Below are positions 19,596 to 32,379 of a DNA stretch of 64,000 nt, piece by piece. This DNA comes from Pardosa pseudoannulata (Eukaryota > Arthropoda > Arachnida > Araneae > Lycosidae), in contig CM063502.1 in NCBI GenBank assembly GCA_032207245.1, positions 116,215,697-116,279,696 on the forward strand. Reading direction: 5' to 3'. Within the stretch, counting starts at the first letter, position 1. Each line of letters opens with the position of its first letter. The translations under genes and the position numbers were made by a program. Under the pieces are notes generated by a model. It saw nothing but the letters and a program-made list of their open reading frames with translations. It was not told the DNA's origin and ran no database searches.

Positions 19596-21771
19596 TCAGA
19601 TTTATTTTAAGAATTTATATTTATTATTTAAATTTCTACTTATTCTCGATTCAATTGAAATACCTTATTTCTTCTCTTAATTCACAAAGACTTTTTTTGA
19701 TGTGGCATATACTAGCATTTAAAGATTTATCTGTGGTAACTGGAACATCACAAAAAATAATTAAGTTACTTCTTAAATTTGATAGAATATTTTAAACAGA
19801 GTGTATTTCGGAAGACCTTAGGGTAAATTCTCATGAATTACCCGATTAAATTAATACAAAAGGACCTAAATATTTTATTACACTTTAAAATATATTATTG
19901 CAATGATATTTTCATTTAGTCAGAGATTAAAATTGTTGATGAAAATGCAAAGAAAGAAAGAAGAGTAGTTTGTATTCATTATTAGAATCTTTGTTATTAA
20001 TAAGATACTATATGCAGTTTAGTTGATGCATTTTAAAACTGTGATAATACACTCAGTGTAAACTTATTTTAAAATGATATTTTCATAAATTTTTCGCGTT
20101 CTAGATCTCGCAATTTGAAACTTATCTATGTTTTTAGACAATTTTATTTTGAGATAATAGTTTAATTTAATATTCTTATTAATAGTTCATCATTACAAGT
20201 GTTTTAAATTTTAGACAAAAGGACAGTCATTGAAAATCATTTTTCTTGTGAAGTCACATTTTAATATTTAGAATTTTAAGAAGTAAAATAACATTTAAGA
20301 AAAATAAAAAAATTATCACGAGAAAAATTATACATTGACTTTATGTATTATTTAACTTTCCAGAAAGTTATAGCGTTATAAATGAACATACCAGAAAATC
20401 AGATAACAAAAATAAACAACGTATTAATTATATGATAATAATTTATCGTATTATAATCTATAAATATTATATGATAAAATACGGAAGAAACCTCTTTAGA
20501 AGAATACAAATATATATAATCTTCAAATCAATATATTAATATTTATTTGTATTTTATACCTTCTAATTTTAATTTTCATCCTCAATTTGTTTTTAAATTA
20601 ACAATATCTATTTCAGTTAAAAGTAATAAACGCAATTTTGTAATCTCAAAACTTTATTATAATTTATACTATATTATTATTTTAATTAAAACGTTTTTTA
20701 TATAATTTCAGCTCAACTTAATTAATTAATAAAGCTTATAAATGGGGTTGTTTTTAATAGTTACTACAGTTGCTTTAAAATAATTTTTTTTAATGTAGTT
20801 GATTGCAATTTTTCTCAGTTTTAGTGAATTATCTATTTTCCTGTTCAAAACAATAAATTTATTTGCATTCATTTATTAATGTTAATAATTGGTTATATTC
20901 CTGTTGAAAACAATAGATTAAGTTATTAAATTAGTTTGCGGGAATTTATTAACGTAAGCATTTATAGGTTCCGCTTAGCCATTTTAAATATATTATTCTA
21001 TTTGCCTAGTCACCGTGATCCGAAGATTATTAATACCTAGATAAAGTCAGAAGAAGCTGTATTACAAACTAATTTGATGCTTCTATGTCACGCTATGAAT
21101 TGAATGGATTAGAAGTAGGACATGCACTTAGTTGAAAATGCACTCTGATTTAATCATTATTGATTTATTGGTGTTAATGTGCAAGGGATCATCTACGTTA
21201 CGCCATATAATTCGATAGTTGTAATATCCGGGATGTTATAAGGCACATTTAACAACCCGTCGTGCTTGAAGTTGCTAAAGTTTGAACTGTCAATTTCAAT
21301 CCTTTTCTTCAGCGACATATCTCTAATTCTATTAATGTAATTTTAATTAAAATTTTAACATTAAAATAATCAACGAAAATGTACTCTGTATTATTTTCAA
21401 GGAGTGCTAAAAATTCCAAAAAAAGTTTGATTAGTAAACCATCGTTGAGAATTTAAAAAAACAAATATATGTTAAAAGATATACTCTTTCATATGTTTGA
21501 TTGTGGATTGTTATCTCAGATGACCTATTCCATGTTCAAACTAGTAAAAAATAATTTACTGTTATTTTAAATTGATATACTACAAACAATTACGAATATA
21601 ATTAGTATTAAGTTGTCTCTTGTTATTTATGATTTTCCAGTACATTTTCTTATATAATTTGATACGAATCGTTGATTTTTATAGCTTACCTTGATACTGC
21701 TTAATGCTTTAAAGTAATAGCATTTTTATGTTACCAATAATAACTCCAAATTAATTTTATTTATATAATAC

Positions 21772-21776
<5 letters not shown>
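19596..21776. other. AT-rich non-coding DNA
   Basis: No gene or repeat family was recognised over this stretch. A minor local similarity (TTCCTGTTCAAAACAATA and TTCCTGTTGAAAACAATA, near 20839 and 20899) is the only internal repeat noticed. Confidence 0.6.
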
Positions 21777-21815
<39 letters not shown>

Positions 21816-21866
21816 TAAACTAGAATAGATTACCATAGTTTTATGTTAATCTATTCTAGTGTAACC
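21777..21866. repeat. (AT)n tract followed by a 20-bp-stem hairpin
   Basis: (AT)n at about 21777-21810 abuts an inverted repeat. The left arm is 21813-21832 and the right arm is 21847-21866, with one mismatch in 20 bp and a 14-nt loop. The arm core is CTAGAATAGATTA and its complement. Joined ends of a deleted foldback or MITE-like element would look like this. A transcribed stem-loop is an alternative. Confidence 0.8.
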
Positions 21867-23830
21867 TTATCTAGTGTTTTATAGTCAAAAAAACATTTTT
21901 CTAGACTGCAAATACAAGAAACACTTGTTCATATTTAAACTTTGTATGCATATACTCATATTTTAGATAAAATATAATTAAATATGGAGAAAAAAATAGA
22001 GTAAACACAGTTGAAAATTAAAATCGCAGATGGCCATCTCATCTTCAAGCCGAGGAGAGATAGCCATCTAATATAAGAATGAAAAATGAAGTTAAAAGAG
22101 AAAAAAATAACATTTTTACTTATAAAGAATCATAAAAATATAGCAATTAATAAAAATTTAAATATATTACAGAAAATTAATAAATAAAATTTTAATAAAT
22201 AAAGTTTGTAGTATAATTCCAATCCATCACTCTTTATAAGAATTTACCACGCGTTTCTTTGGTAGTTTGTATCATGGAAAACTTCACGTACTTTATGTAG
22301 TTTATGTTGTGGTATTGTATTCTTTTCAAAAACAAAAACAAACTGATTCTCGTGAAATTCCATTGTAACAGAATCTGTACAATCTGATAATTTCAAATGT
22401 ATTTCAACTTACTCGTGTCTCGGAGTGTCGTCTATTTAGAGGGGGGGGGGGGTTGTTGTTGTAAGCATATTTATCAACTTTATCTGTTTCTGTTTTGTCT
22501 TTATTTGTTTTGACATTTACAATATTCTCTGGTGATAATAAAAAAGTAGCTACTTACTAGGTACATTTTGAAACTATTTTTAACTCAAAAAATATAATTG
22601 TAAAAATAATAGGTATGTAATTATTTTAATTATAACTATATTTGGTTAAAATTTTCACTTTGCAAAATCTTACAATATTGGTTAAAGGACAGATATGTCC
22701 AATGATATAAGTGTCGGTACATCACTCTTTCACCTCTTTCAGGTTTAGAATCAAAGATTGGATTTTATATTTGCTTAAAAATTCTGTTTAGTTAAACAAA
22801 ATGTAACGTGCTTATTGCAAAACATTCAGATGCCTAACTAAAAAAAAATTCAACCACTGAATTAATAAAATTTAAATTTTCACTACCTTTTTTATAATCG
22901 GAAAACACAATGCATGTCGCAAAGAGTGAGCTCATTGAACTATTTCCTAAGAGAAAAGTTTAATCTGCCACTTATGATCAAATTTTCGAAATATTTGGAT
23001 AGGCTTTCTCCCCTCTATTACTTTCCAACTTAGAGTTACTCTATATGTCCATATTTTGAATGCAAGTAAATGCAATGAAGTTTAAACTGATCATTTATCC
23101 TTGATGTTTACAAGAATACATTACATAGCAATTACAAATTTTAAAAAACAAATAGTTTCGTAAAATTATTCCAAATACAAAAAAAAGAGAACAATTACAG
23201 AAAACATCGCATTATCAAGCTATGTTTAAATAATAAGAGACTTAAAATATGTAATAACTCTGAGATGTAATAAAGAGTCAAAATAAAGAATAGTAAAGAG
23301 ATATTTTTATCCGACTCATTCGTGAAAATTCTTAATTTCTTAAACTTAGTTTCCAAGGGTAAATAATTATTTTGCTTATCTAAGGTTTAAATATTGTTAT
23401 GAATATTAATGGTGTTTTCTGTATATTCACAAAACAGGCTTTCTTGATCATATTGATTCTTTTATCTATGCATTCCTTCCAATACTTTGATTTTAACGCT
23501 GAAGGTACATTTCAACTATGTAAGGCACCAACAGCCGTTTAAAATAAAATTTGGAATATCTTTCATTGAATAAATATGGCAGAACATTCTTTACAGAAAA
23601 CACGCTTTTAAAGTTTTGAAACTGCATAACGCTAAAAGGGAAATTTACTTTTAAATATTTTCTTTTGTACTCTAACTTTTCTTGTTTTTTTTTTAAGGAA
23701 GTTAATTAAAAAACTGTCAGCTTTGAGTGAGTACAGAATATTCAAATCATTTTTTTCACATTTTCCTTTATTTCTAGGTATGCCATACAACAGCGACCAT
23801 TTATTTAAATTTCAAGCGATCTTTTTTAAA
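21867..23830. other. AT-rich non-coding DNA
   Basis: No gene was recognised. A run of twelve G at 22441-22452 is followed by TTGTTGTTG. The remainder is ordinary AT-rich sequence. Confidence 0.6.
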
Positions 23831-24150
23831 TCTAAGCAGGCAATTTATTGACGGCCCCTAAAGGGAATTTCTTAGTGATGCGGAAGATCGGTTGAGGGGG
23901 AGCCCGTGGATGGATAGCGTTAGGAAAGAATACCAGCTGTCGCCTCCTATTGTAGGACCATGGCGTGGGTCAAGAGTCTCAAAATGGCCACCTTTCAATT
24001 CTCTGTGCTTCTGCTCTCACGTTGACGAGTGGGCTGTAAATAATGTATGTCGCGAGTTTTATGGTCTAGAAGAGAAGCTTGCTAGATTATCAACCATTGT
24101 AGTGTGCGTCGGACGCATTTTACTCTAATGGGCTGAAACAAAGGATGCTT
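23831..24150. other. Balanced-composition island with a 78-codon open frame
   Basis: About 320 bp markedly less AT-rich than its surroundings. The plus-strand frame 23892-24128 encodes a Cys- and Trp-containing 78-residue peptide (start MRGSPWMDSV) of unbiased composition. No domain is recognised, and no clear splice acceptor or donor brackets it. It may be a fragment of an old gene or mobile element, or a conserved non-coding element. It is not called a gene. Confidence 0.35.
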
Positions 24151-24415
24151 ACCATTCTCGACCACTATTGATCGTATTGTAAAAGATCTATTTACACAAA
24201 CTACATATTTGTTTATCGTGGTTAGTGTTACTTGTTCTATGTAACTCTGTTAAATCAGTGCATCAGTAGCGTAATAAAAAAATAAAATAAGGCTAATAAT
24301 AAAATTTAAAAAACTAATAATCCTTAAACCTTATTTGTTTACCAGGAATAGCCTCAAATGAAATTAAATGAAAACATAATCCCATATATAAAGGAACATG
24401 AACATCTAAGGAGAT
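24151..24415. other. AT-rich non-coding DNA
   Basis: Nothing recognised. Confidence 0.5.
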
Positions 24416-24494
24416 GCTTAAGTTAAGCAAATTTATATGCTTAAGTTAAGCAATTCAACTTCAGCATATAAAATTGCTTAACTTAAGCAATTCA
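24416..24494. repeat. Clustered palindromes of GCTTAAGTTAAGCA
   Basis: The word TGCTTAAGTTAAGCAA occurs twice in direct orientation (starting at about 24416 and 24439) and once inverted (TTGCTTAACTTAAGCAA, 24474-24490). The flanks TTATATGC and GCATATAA also pair. The region from about 24432 to 24490 can fold into a stem with two-fold symmetry. Function is unknown. It could be a foldback relic or a protein-binding palindrome cluster. Confidence 0.8.
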
Positions 24495-24499
24495 GAGAT

Positions 24500-24830
24500 T
24501 TTTCTGTTATTTTGAACGTAAAAGTAAGATAACACTAAAATGTTATTTAACAGAAGCCAAAAAAAAATTTCAAGCATTTAAGGTTTCTCAAAAGTCTTAA
24601 TCAAAATTTAAAAATATTAAGATAACTTTTTACCAGAAAAACATATAAATATGAAATTAAAGGAGTTTTTAAATTTTTTAAACATCTAAAACCATATTTT
24701 ATAAAGAGATTGTTCAAATCAAATGAATGACTTTGAACGTAAAAGTAATCGAATACTAAAATAGTATCTAAAAAAGCAATGAAATTGGTTTCAAGTACTT
24801 AGAATTGCCATGTAATATACAATAACTCAA
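24500..24830. repeat. Diverged roughly 220-bp duplication
   Basis: TTTTGAACGTAAAAGTAA with the following ACTAAAAT.TATTTA near 24512 recurs as CTTTGAACGTAAAAGTAA with ACTAAAATAGTATCTA near 24732. Both are followed by an A-rich stretch and TTTCAAG. This is an old direct duplication. Confidence 0.6.
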
Positions 24831-26091
24831 ACAATATCAACCAAATTGCTTCAGAATAAATAAAAAAATTAACACATACCCCAATTAGAAAATAAGATGA
24901 GCATCTAATATACGCATAAGTTATGCATAAGTGATTATTAAATTTATAAGATTAAATAATATTTATTACAAAATATAAAATTAAATTATATATATTATAA
25001 AATATAAAATTATAAAAATATATTAAAACAAGCAAGAAAAAAGTTATCTTTCAAATATGTGACTATAATAACGTTTGGACTTAAATAATCTACTTTCCTT
25101 TTATGTATAGTATAGGTATCAAGAAATAGAACCTAATTTCAGATACAGATAAAAAATAAAATGTAGCATCTCTTTTTGTTTCTAATATAATGATCAGCTG
25201 TAATTTAAATAACAAACTTTATAAGCCAATATAGCAACAGCTATGATTGCTCTCTATACAATCTTTGAATACGCCCATACATTTACAATGATAATCTTTT
25301 AATAAATTTTTCATTAGTAAAAGCAAAACATTCTACAAAAAAGGGATGTTATAGCCTATCGTCTAAATGTGCTAATATCTAAACTATTCATTGTGATAGC
25401 TAAATCGATTTTTCTTTGAAATTCTAAACCCTTTTATTCTACGGAGATTCCAAACAACAAGATGTGACATGAAATGTTTCTAAACTTGATGTATGAACCT
25501 TAGTATCTAAAATTTAGCTTTTTGTCCTGAATAAATTGTCCATAGCCTAGCGCTTTTACTTAGAACTTAGTTATTTTACTCAGTGTATATGATTATATCT
25601 AAATCTGTTATGAGAACAGTTTGACTTACGTCTGATGGCATTTAAGAATAAAACTATAGAAAAATGTTGCTGCCGAGAAAAGCGTTCCATCAATAATAAC
25701 AGACAATGAAGAAATCAATGCCTCTAAGAAACGACTGATTAAGCTTTATTACTCTATTGTAAAGTTGAATTTTTAGTTGCATGTCAGCATCTATTAAAAT
25801 GTTTCTAAATTAAATCCACTTTTGAAATAAGTTGACTAAATATTTTAATAGACCAGTTTCTTCGAGCTCATTCTTCGGTCTGGATAATTAAAGTTTCTAA
25901 ATAAAGTGAATATTTATTTCAAATTTTAAATTAATTTCTTGATTAAATTACATCAGAGATATAAACAATTCCGAAAAAAAATTACTGGGTTTTATAAAAC
26001 TAATGAAACATTTTTTTTTTAAATTCAATTCCTTTATATTTTATGACTTTTATTTCAAAGAACTTTCAACCAGATTTCTTTCATTTTTGTT

Positions 26092-26093
<2 letters not shown>
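24831..26093. other. AT-rich non-coding DNA
   Basis: No gene or repeat family was recognised. Confidence 0.6.
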
Positions 26094-26147
<54 letters not shown>

Positions 26148-26193
26148 TATACACACATATGCACATATACATATATATATATATGTATGTACA

Positions 26194-26274
<81 letters not shown>

Positions 26275-26294
26275 ATGTATATATATGCTATGTA

Positions 26295-26367
<73 letters not shown>
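26094..26367. repeat. Compound (AT)n(GT)n(CT)n(AT)n microsatellite
   Basis: The order is (AT)n with ACAC/ACAT interruptions (26094-26249), (GT)n (26250-26274), a short ATGCTATG spacer, (CT)n (26294-26315) and (AT)n (26316-26367). Three different dinucleotide motifs in one array point to repeated motif switching. Open frames over it are artefacts. Confidence 0.97.
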
Positions 26368-26370
<3 letters not shown>

Positions 26371-27400
26371 ACACGAAATACCAAATATGCTGCAATAATT
26401 ATGCAAACAACGGAGGACTGGTCGGTTATTGATGCAAGCTCAAAATAGAAATTAACGTGCAACATACGAGAAACGTTTAAAACGTTTCGTCATATTGTTA
26501 GACGAGGAAGCTATATAGCAGATAGAAACCTGCAATGGCATAGCCAAATACAAATTTTTGTCTTTTTTTTTTCTTTTTTGCATAGCCGTCTCAAACGTTG
26601 ATGTATTTGTCGTTTCCGTGAAATCAATTTCAAGAAACCATCCTGGTAAAATTTGATTTTCAGCTATTCAGGAAAAAGTCGCACGTTATAACCCCACCCT
26701 CACAAATGATGTGTCTATTACTTGACGAAAGTGACCAGAGCTCTTAAGGCTAAGACTTTTGTTCGTGGACGATAATGCTTGATCCTACACAGGAACACAC
26801 ATAAAAGAACATATTCATTGCCACGGATGGGAGAGATAGGATCAACCATCCTACAACTCTGACATTCCCTTATCAGACTTACTACGTTTTCCCTTTATAA
26901 AGTCAACACTTAAAAGGCGTTACATCACAGCAATGAAGAGATTCAACAGGTTGTGAAAAAATTACTTAAATCCCTGAGCACCTATTTTGCCAGGATTGTT
27001 TCTTGGAATTAATGTCCTAGCAAATAGAAATTGACGTATTGAAAATACATCATTGTCAGTGACAGATATGTAGAAAAATATCCAATTGTTCCTATTTTGT
27101 TATACCATTGTATACATCTGTTTGTAAAAAAGCTTCCTCCGGAAAAACATGACGAAACTTACCTTCGGAACTTCCCTCATTATTAGATGGAATTTTTGTT
27201 GTTTGTTATTTAATATTCTCCAATGTCACACATTTAAAATATAACCGAACAAATTCTGCGACGCTTGCAACAACATGATCCAACTGTGTATCAAAACTAG
27301 AACCGATTGGCGTGAGCATGAGGATTTGTACAGCTGGCACACATTTTCAAAATTTTCATTTTTATGTAAGAGACGATACCACGATGAAGTATGGTATATG
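26368..27400. other. Unique, moderately balanced non-coding stretch
   Basis: About 1 kb less AT-rich than average for the window, with no long open frame on either strand. It contains the imperfect-centre palindrome GAAACGTTTAAAACGTTTC at 26470-26488. No transposase or RNA gene was recognised. A decayed mobile element or a regulatory region is possible. Confidence 0.45.
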
Positions 27401-29464
27401 GTAAATTAAATACATATATGTATGCCGTGAACACTACGTGATCTATCAAATATATTTCTAACTGGCTTTGGAATGATTTTGTTCAAGTTGGTTTTAATCA
27501 TTAACCAAAGATATATCTCATATATTTAAATAAATAGCTTTAATTCCTTAAGATTTGAAATCGTCTAATATATTCCTTCAAGTATCGTTCTCAGTAAATG
27601 AGTATCATAAATATTTCCAAATGTCTCATTTAATTGCACAATGCATTCCAACGTGTCGTTTTATAAGTCATCGAATCCTTAATTTATGCATATTTATTCC
27701 TCTTTTAAACAAACGGAGGCTCATTCTCTTAAATCTTAGATACTGGGAACGTTCCATTTTGAAAAATTAGAAGCAGAGCTTAATCAATTTAGATTTGTGA
27801 AAAATCAATACTTTACTGAGTTTTTAACATGAATGCTAATTTACATCATAAATGTAAAAATGTAATTCATTGTAACATAATAGTACACAACTGAAACGTT
27901 ATATAAACTGTTACTATAGAACTGTTTTGGGATTGTTATAACATTTTTTCCTGCAAAATTTTCGTTTTCAGAGAGAAAATTAGAGGTTTTATGAATTTAA
28001 AAAGAAATGTAAGAAAACAAACAGTTTATTTACGAAACAGCTTGTTCTGGTCGTACATGTTTTCCCTTTTTTCCAAAAGATAGAGTTATATACTTGAAAC
28101 TTATGTAATGATTACTGATATTCCAAAACATTTTCATGTGAATTTTCAATTTAAAATAAATAAGGATAAAAAATGTCTAATCTTAAATCTCGACATACTC
28201 TCGAAACTAAGTAATATGAAAATAAGTATGATTTATTTTCTTTTTCACCAATAAACTTATTGTTGAAATACTTTCATATGAGTTTTCAGTTCTATTAAGC
28301 TAACTAAATCATATTAGATATACACTTCTTTTAAATGTCCTACATACATGTAAAATCTAAAAATTGTTTTTATACATTAATCTAGATATGTGACTCTAGT
28401 AGCTTAAAGATTAAGTTTGGAAAGTATATAAAATTGGATAAAAGAAAAGTTAGTTCCAAATTGCATGTAGTAGTTTGTCACAATTTTCTATTTTTATGTA
28501 AAGCTGAAAAATTTGACAATTAATTGGGACATTATCTTCGAAGTCTGAGGATTCGAATCCTAGTCTTTGCACTCATGCTTGGAAAGCGTTTTAACCTTCC
28601 CCCGGGAAAGCAGTACAATTCTCAAAAAAGAACAGAACTCGCTTTATTTTTCCTCTAAAGGGAAATATTGCAGGTAGATGTCGTTAATAACTCTATTATT
28701 CATTTACTGAATTCCTTTCCCTACTCCCTGAATGTTACTTTCTTTTCAGATATGAAATCAGTTGTACCTGTAGTTTCAGTCAAAGAGCGAAATTGCACAA
28801 CCTTAGCAAAACTTTCATGTGAGGTCTAATCAAGATTATTGTTTTCCAGTACTTTCTAGCATACAAATTTTCATACTTTATAAAATTATTTGTAATTTTT
28901 AGAACATCCGTTTTGTTTATGTCCCCATGTAGCTCCGTAAAAAAGTGCTGGCTAGATATACTGATTAAAATCGTTTCTTTTCGAACAAATCAAAATAAAT
29001 GTAATTTTTTTCTAAAATATTTTTACTTATTGTTAAAAGAGATAATAAAATAGGATTTATGCTTGATATTTTATGCAAAACTACAATTCATAACAAAATA
29101 AGAAAAATAATTCAATGTTTTTAATGTGTTCTATAATTTACAACGCGCCCCATTCATGTGATGAAACTTGGCCCACCTTAAGCAGTTTGGAAATGATAAC
29201 AAGTTGATTGCGCTCTAATAAACCCTCGTGTTGCTACATTTTCACCGTAGTTCTCCCTATCAAATAATTTGCATCACAATTATTAATTGTCTTGCTTTAT
29301 TAAAATAAAATCTTGATAAAAAAAACAATATTCTAAATAAGTATTAAGAAATATCGCTAAATATAGAGCATGTGCTTCTTAAAAGAAAATTCAGTCATGA
29401 CTTCATTATTCATAATTAAACGTTAAGACTATGTTAGTTTAAAGTTAGAAAAATCTCTTCACAT
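27401..29464. other. AT-rich non-coding DNA with a possible SINE fragment at 28535-28640
   Basis: The only feature noticed is a B-box-like GGATTCGAATCC at 28551-28562, followed about 40 bp later by CCCCCGGGAAAGCAGTAC and a purine-rich AAAAAAGAACAGAAC. This resembles the head-to-tail order of the tRNA-like repeat at 6.1 kb, but no A-box is clear. The frame at 27555-27770 has no recognisable content. Confidence 0.4.
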
Positions 29465-31935
29465 AACAAATATAATCTTAAGAAATGTAATTCTCTAAAA
29501 AAGTCAAGAGCAATCATAAAAGAGAAGACTATTATTTTATTATAACTGTCTTCTTGTATTTAAAGATATTTATGCAATCATATCAGGTACAATGATTAGA
29601 TAAACTGATTTCTTGCATTAAAAATCAATCATATCACAATTCGAAAATTCTTAATAAAGCTATATCTAGACTACCTCTTGCAAACAGTTTTTAAAATCGT
29701 TCACATTTATTGACTTTATCAGTCTGAGCTTCTTTTATAATACGTTTTCTCGGTTTTGCTGCCGTGTACGTTCTAATGCAAATGACAGTTTCAGAATATT
29801 GGAGGTTCAAAGATGGGACGTAGCAAGCGTGCCGGAAATACAGAACGAGAATCTCATTTTATTCCCCCTCTAAAATGCCTGGGCTCATGTAAAAGTTTAC
29901 AATAGTAGATACGTGTAGCTATTTTGCTGCTCACAATTTTACATAAGGGCAATAGACAAACTTTCCAGCACATATTAAATGTAATTTTAGGAAATGTTAT
30001 ACTTAGGAAAGATCAAGAGAAATGATAAAAAGAGAAGCTATTTGCATTGTATTTGCCTGCTTGTATTTATAAACTTTTATAAACGATCACCAGGTGCTAA
30101 GATTAGTCAAAGCGATCTCTTGTATAAATAACAATTTTATTGCCGTTTAAAAATTAATAATAAAACTTTGTCGAGTCTATCTCTTGCAAACAGTTTTAAA
30201 AATCGTTCGCATTTATTGACTTTGTCAGACTGAACTCCTTTTATTACTCGTTTTCCCGGTTTTACTGTCGTCTACGTTCTAATGCAAATGACAGTTCAGG
30301 AATATTGGAGGTTCAAAGATGGGACTTATCAAGCGAGCCGGAAATACAGAACGAAAATCTCCTTTCATTCCCCCTCTAACATGCCTGGGCTCATGTAAAA
30401 GTTTACAATAGTTGATACGTGTAGCTATTTTGCTGCTCATAATTTTACATAAGGACCCAATAGACAAACTTTCCAGCACATATTAAATGTAATTTTAGGA
30501 AATGTTATACTCAGGAAAGATCATGAGCAGTCATAAAAAGAAAAACTATTTGCATTGTATATGTCTGCTTGTATTTATAAACTTTTATAAATTATCACAA
30601 CAAATGCTACGATTGTCAAGACGATTTCTTGTATAAAAAACAATTATATTTCCGTTTAAAAATTAATAATAAAACTTTGTCGAGTCTGTCTCTTGCTAAC
30701 AGTTTTAAAAATCGTTAGCATTTATTGACTTTATCAGTCTGAGCTTCTTTTATAACAAGTTTTCCCGGTTTTACTGTCGTCTACGTTCTAATGCAAATGA
30801 GAGTTCAGGAATATTGGAGGTTCAAAGATGGGACGTAGCAAGCGAGCCGGAAATACATAAGGAAAATCTCATTTCATTCTCCCTCTCCCATACCTGGGCT
30901 CATGTAAAAGTTTACAGTCATTGGTACGTGTAGTTATTTTGTTGTTCACAATTTTACTTAATGATCCAGTTGACAAACTTTCCAGCACATATTAAATGTA
31001 ATTTTAGGAAACGTTATACTCAGGAAAGATCAAGAGCAATCATAAAAAAGAAAACCTATATGTATTCTATTTGCCTGCTTGTATTTATAAGCTTTTATAA
31101 ATGATCACACCAGGTGCTAAGATTGTCAAGGCGATCTCTTGTATAAAAAACAATTATATTGCCGTTTAAAAATTAATAATAAAACTTTGTCGAGTCTATC
31201 TCTTGCTAACAGTTTTAAAAATCGTTCGCATTTATTGACATTGTCAGACTGAGCTCCTTTTATAACTCGTTTTCCCGGTTTTACTGCCGTCTACGTTCTA
31301 ATGCAAATGACAGTGTCAGAATATTGGAGGTTCAAAGATGGGACGTATCAAGCGAGCCGGAAATACAGAACGAAAATTTCATTTCATTCCCCCTCTCCCA
31401 TACCTGGGCTCATGTAAAAGTTTACAGTCATTGGTACGTGTAGTTATTTTGTTGTTCACAATTTTACTTAAGGACCCAGTTGACAAACTTTCCAGCACAT
31501 ATTAAATGTAATTTTAGGAAATGCTATACTCAGGAAAGATCAAGAGCAATCATAAAAAAGAAACACTATTTGTCTTCTATTTGCCTGCTTGTATTTATAA
31601 ACTTTTATAAATGATCACACCAGGTGCTAAGATTAGTCAAAGCGATCTCTTGCATAAAAAACAATTATATTGCCGTTTAAAAATTAATAATAAAACTTTG
31701 ACGAGTCCATCTCTTGCAAACAGTTTTAAAAATCGCTCGCATTTATTGACTTTGTCAGACTGAGCTTCTTTTATAACTCGTTTTCCCGGTTTTACTGCCG
31801 TCTACGTTCTAATGCAAATGACAGTTTCGGAATATCGAAGGTTCAAAGAAGTGGCGTAGCAAGCGAGCAGGAAATACAAAACGAGAATCTCATTTTTATT
31901 CCCCCACCCCACCCCCGGGCTCATCTAAAAGTTTA
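29465..31935. repeat. About 510-bp tandem array, nearly five copies, with conserved octamer core
   Basis: The marker TTTATTGAC recurs at 29706, 30212, 30721, 31231 and 31742, giving periods of 506, 509, 510 and 511 bp. The first copy is the most diverged. A core of about 190 bp is less AT-rich and best conserved. It runs through TTTTCCCGGTTTTACTG, TACGTTCTAATGCAAATGA, ATATTGGAGGTTCAAAGATG, AAGCGAGCCGGAAATAC and CTGGGCTCATGTAAAAGTTT. The octamer ATGCAAAT is intact in all five copies (29776, 30282, 30791, 31301, 31812). Outside the core the unit is AT-rich and more variable. Open frames in it (for example 30279-30479 reverse) are not maintained across copies and are not called genes. Confidence 0.92.
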
Positions 31936-32379
31936 CCAGCGTCCATTCCTACCGTTCATAAAATTCTAGCGAACCGTAATCATGAAATATTAATTAAGGT
32001 TTAATCACAAAACCAATAAAAGTAAGGACGGGGGAGTAAAAAACTTTGAGGCCCGGAATGGCATCGATTTTTGAGTCAGGAGGTCCTTTTAAGTGCTATG
32101 CGAAAGAATTTGGGTGTTAAATTGTGCGTAAGACTTTTATTGTAATAAGTGATGGCCTTCATAAAATGAAAATTTCAATCGATAATTGGAATATACGGAA
32201 GTTAAGTCCACTCTCTTATTTAGGGTGACAGTTTTTTTTCCCGCTGTCGCTTTATGGATATTAAGCAGTTGTTTCTTAAATGAAGTTTCAGAATATTCAA
32301 GAGCAATATCTTTTCCGTTCAGACATTTAATACGAAAATAGTACAGTATGTTATCAAAGTGGCTCGACTAAAGGTATTA
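31936..32379. other. Non-coding spacer
   Basis: Nothing recognised between the 510-bp array and the 431-bp dimer. Confidence 0.5.
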
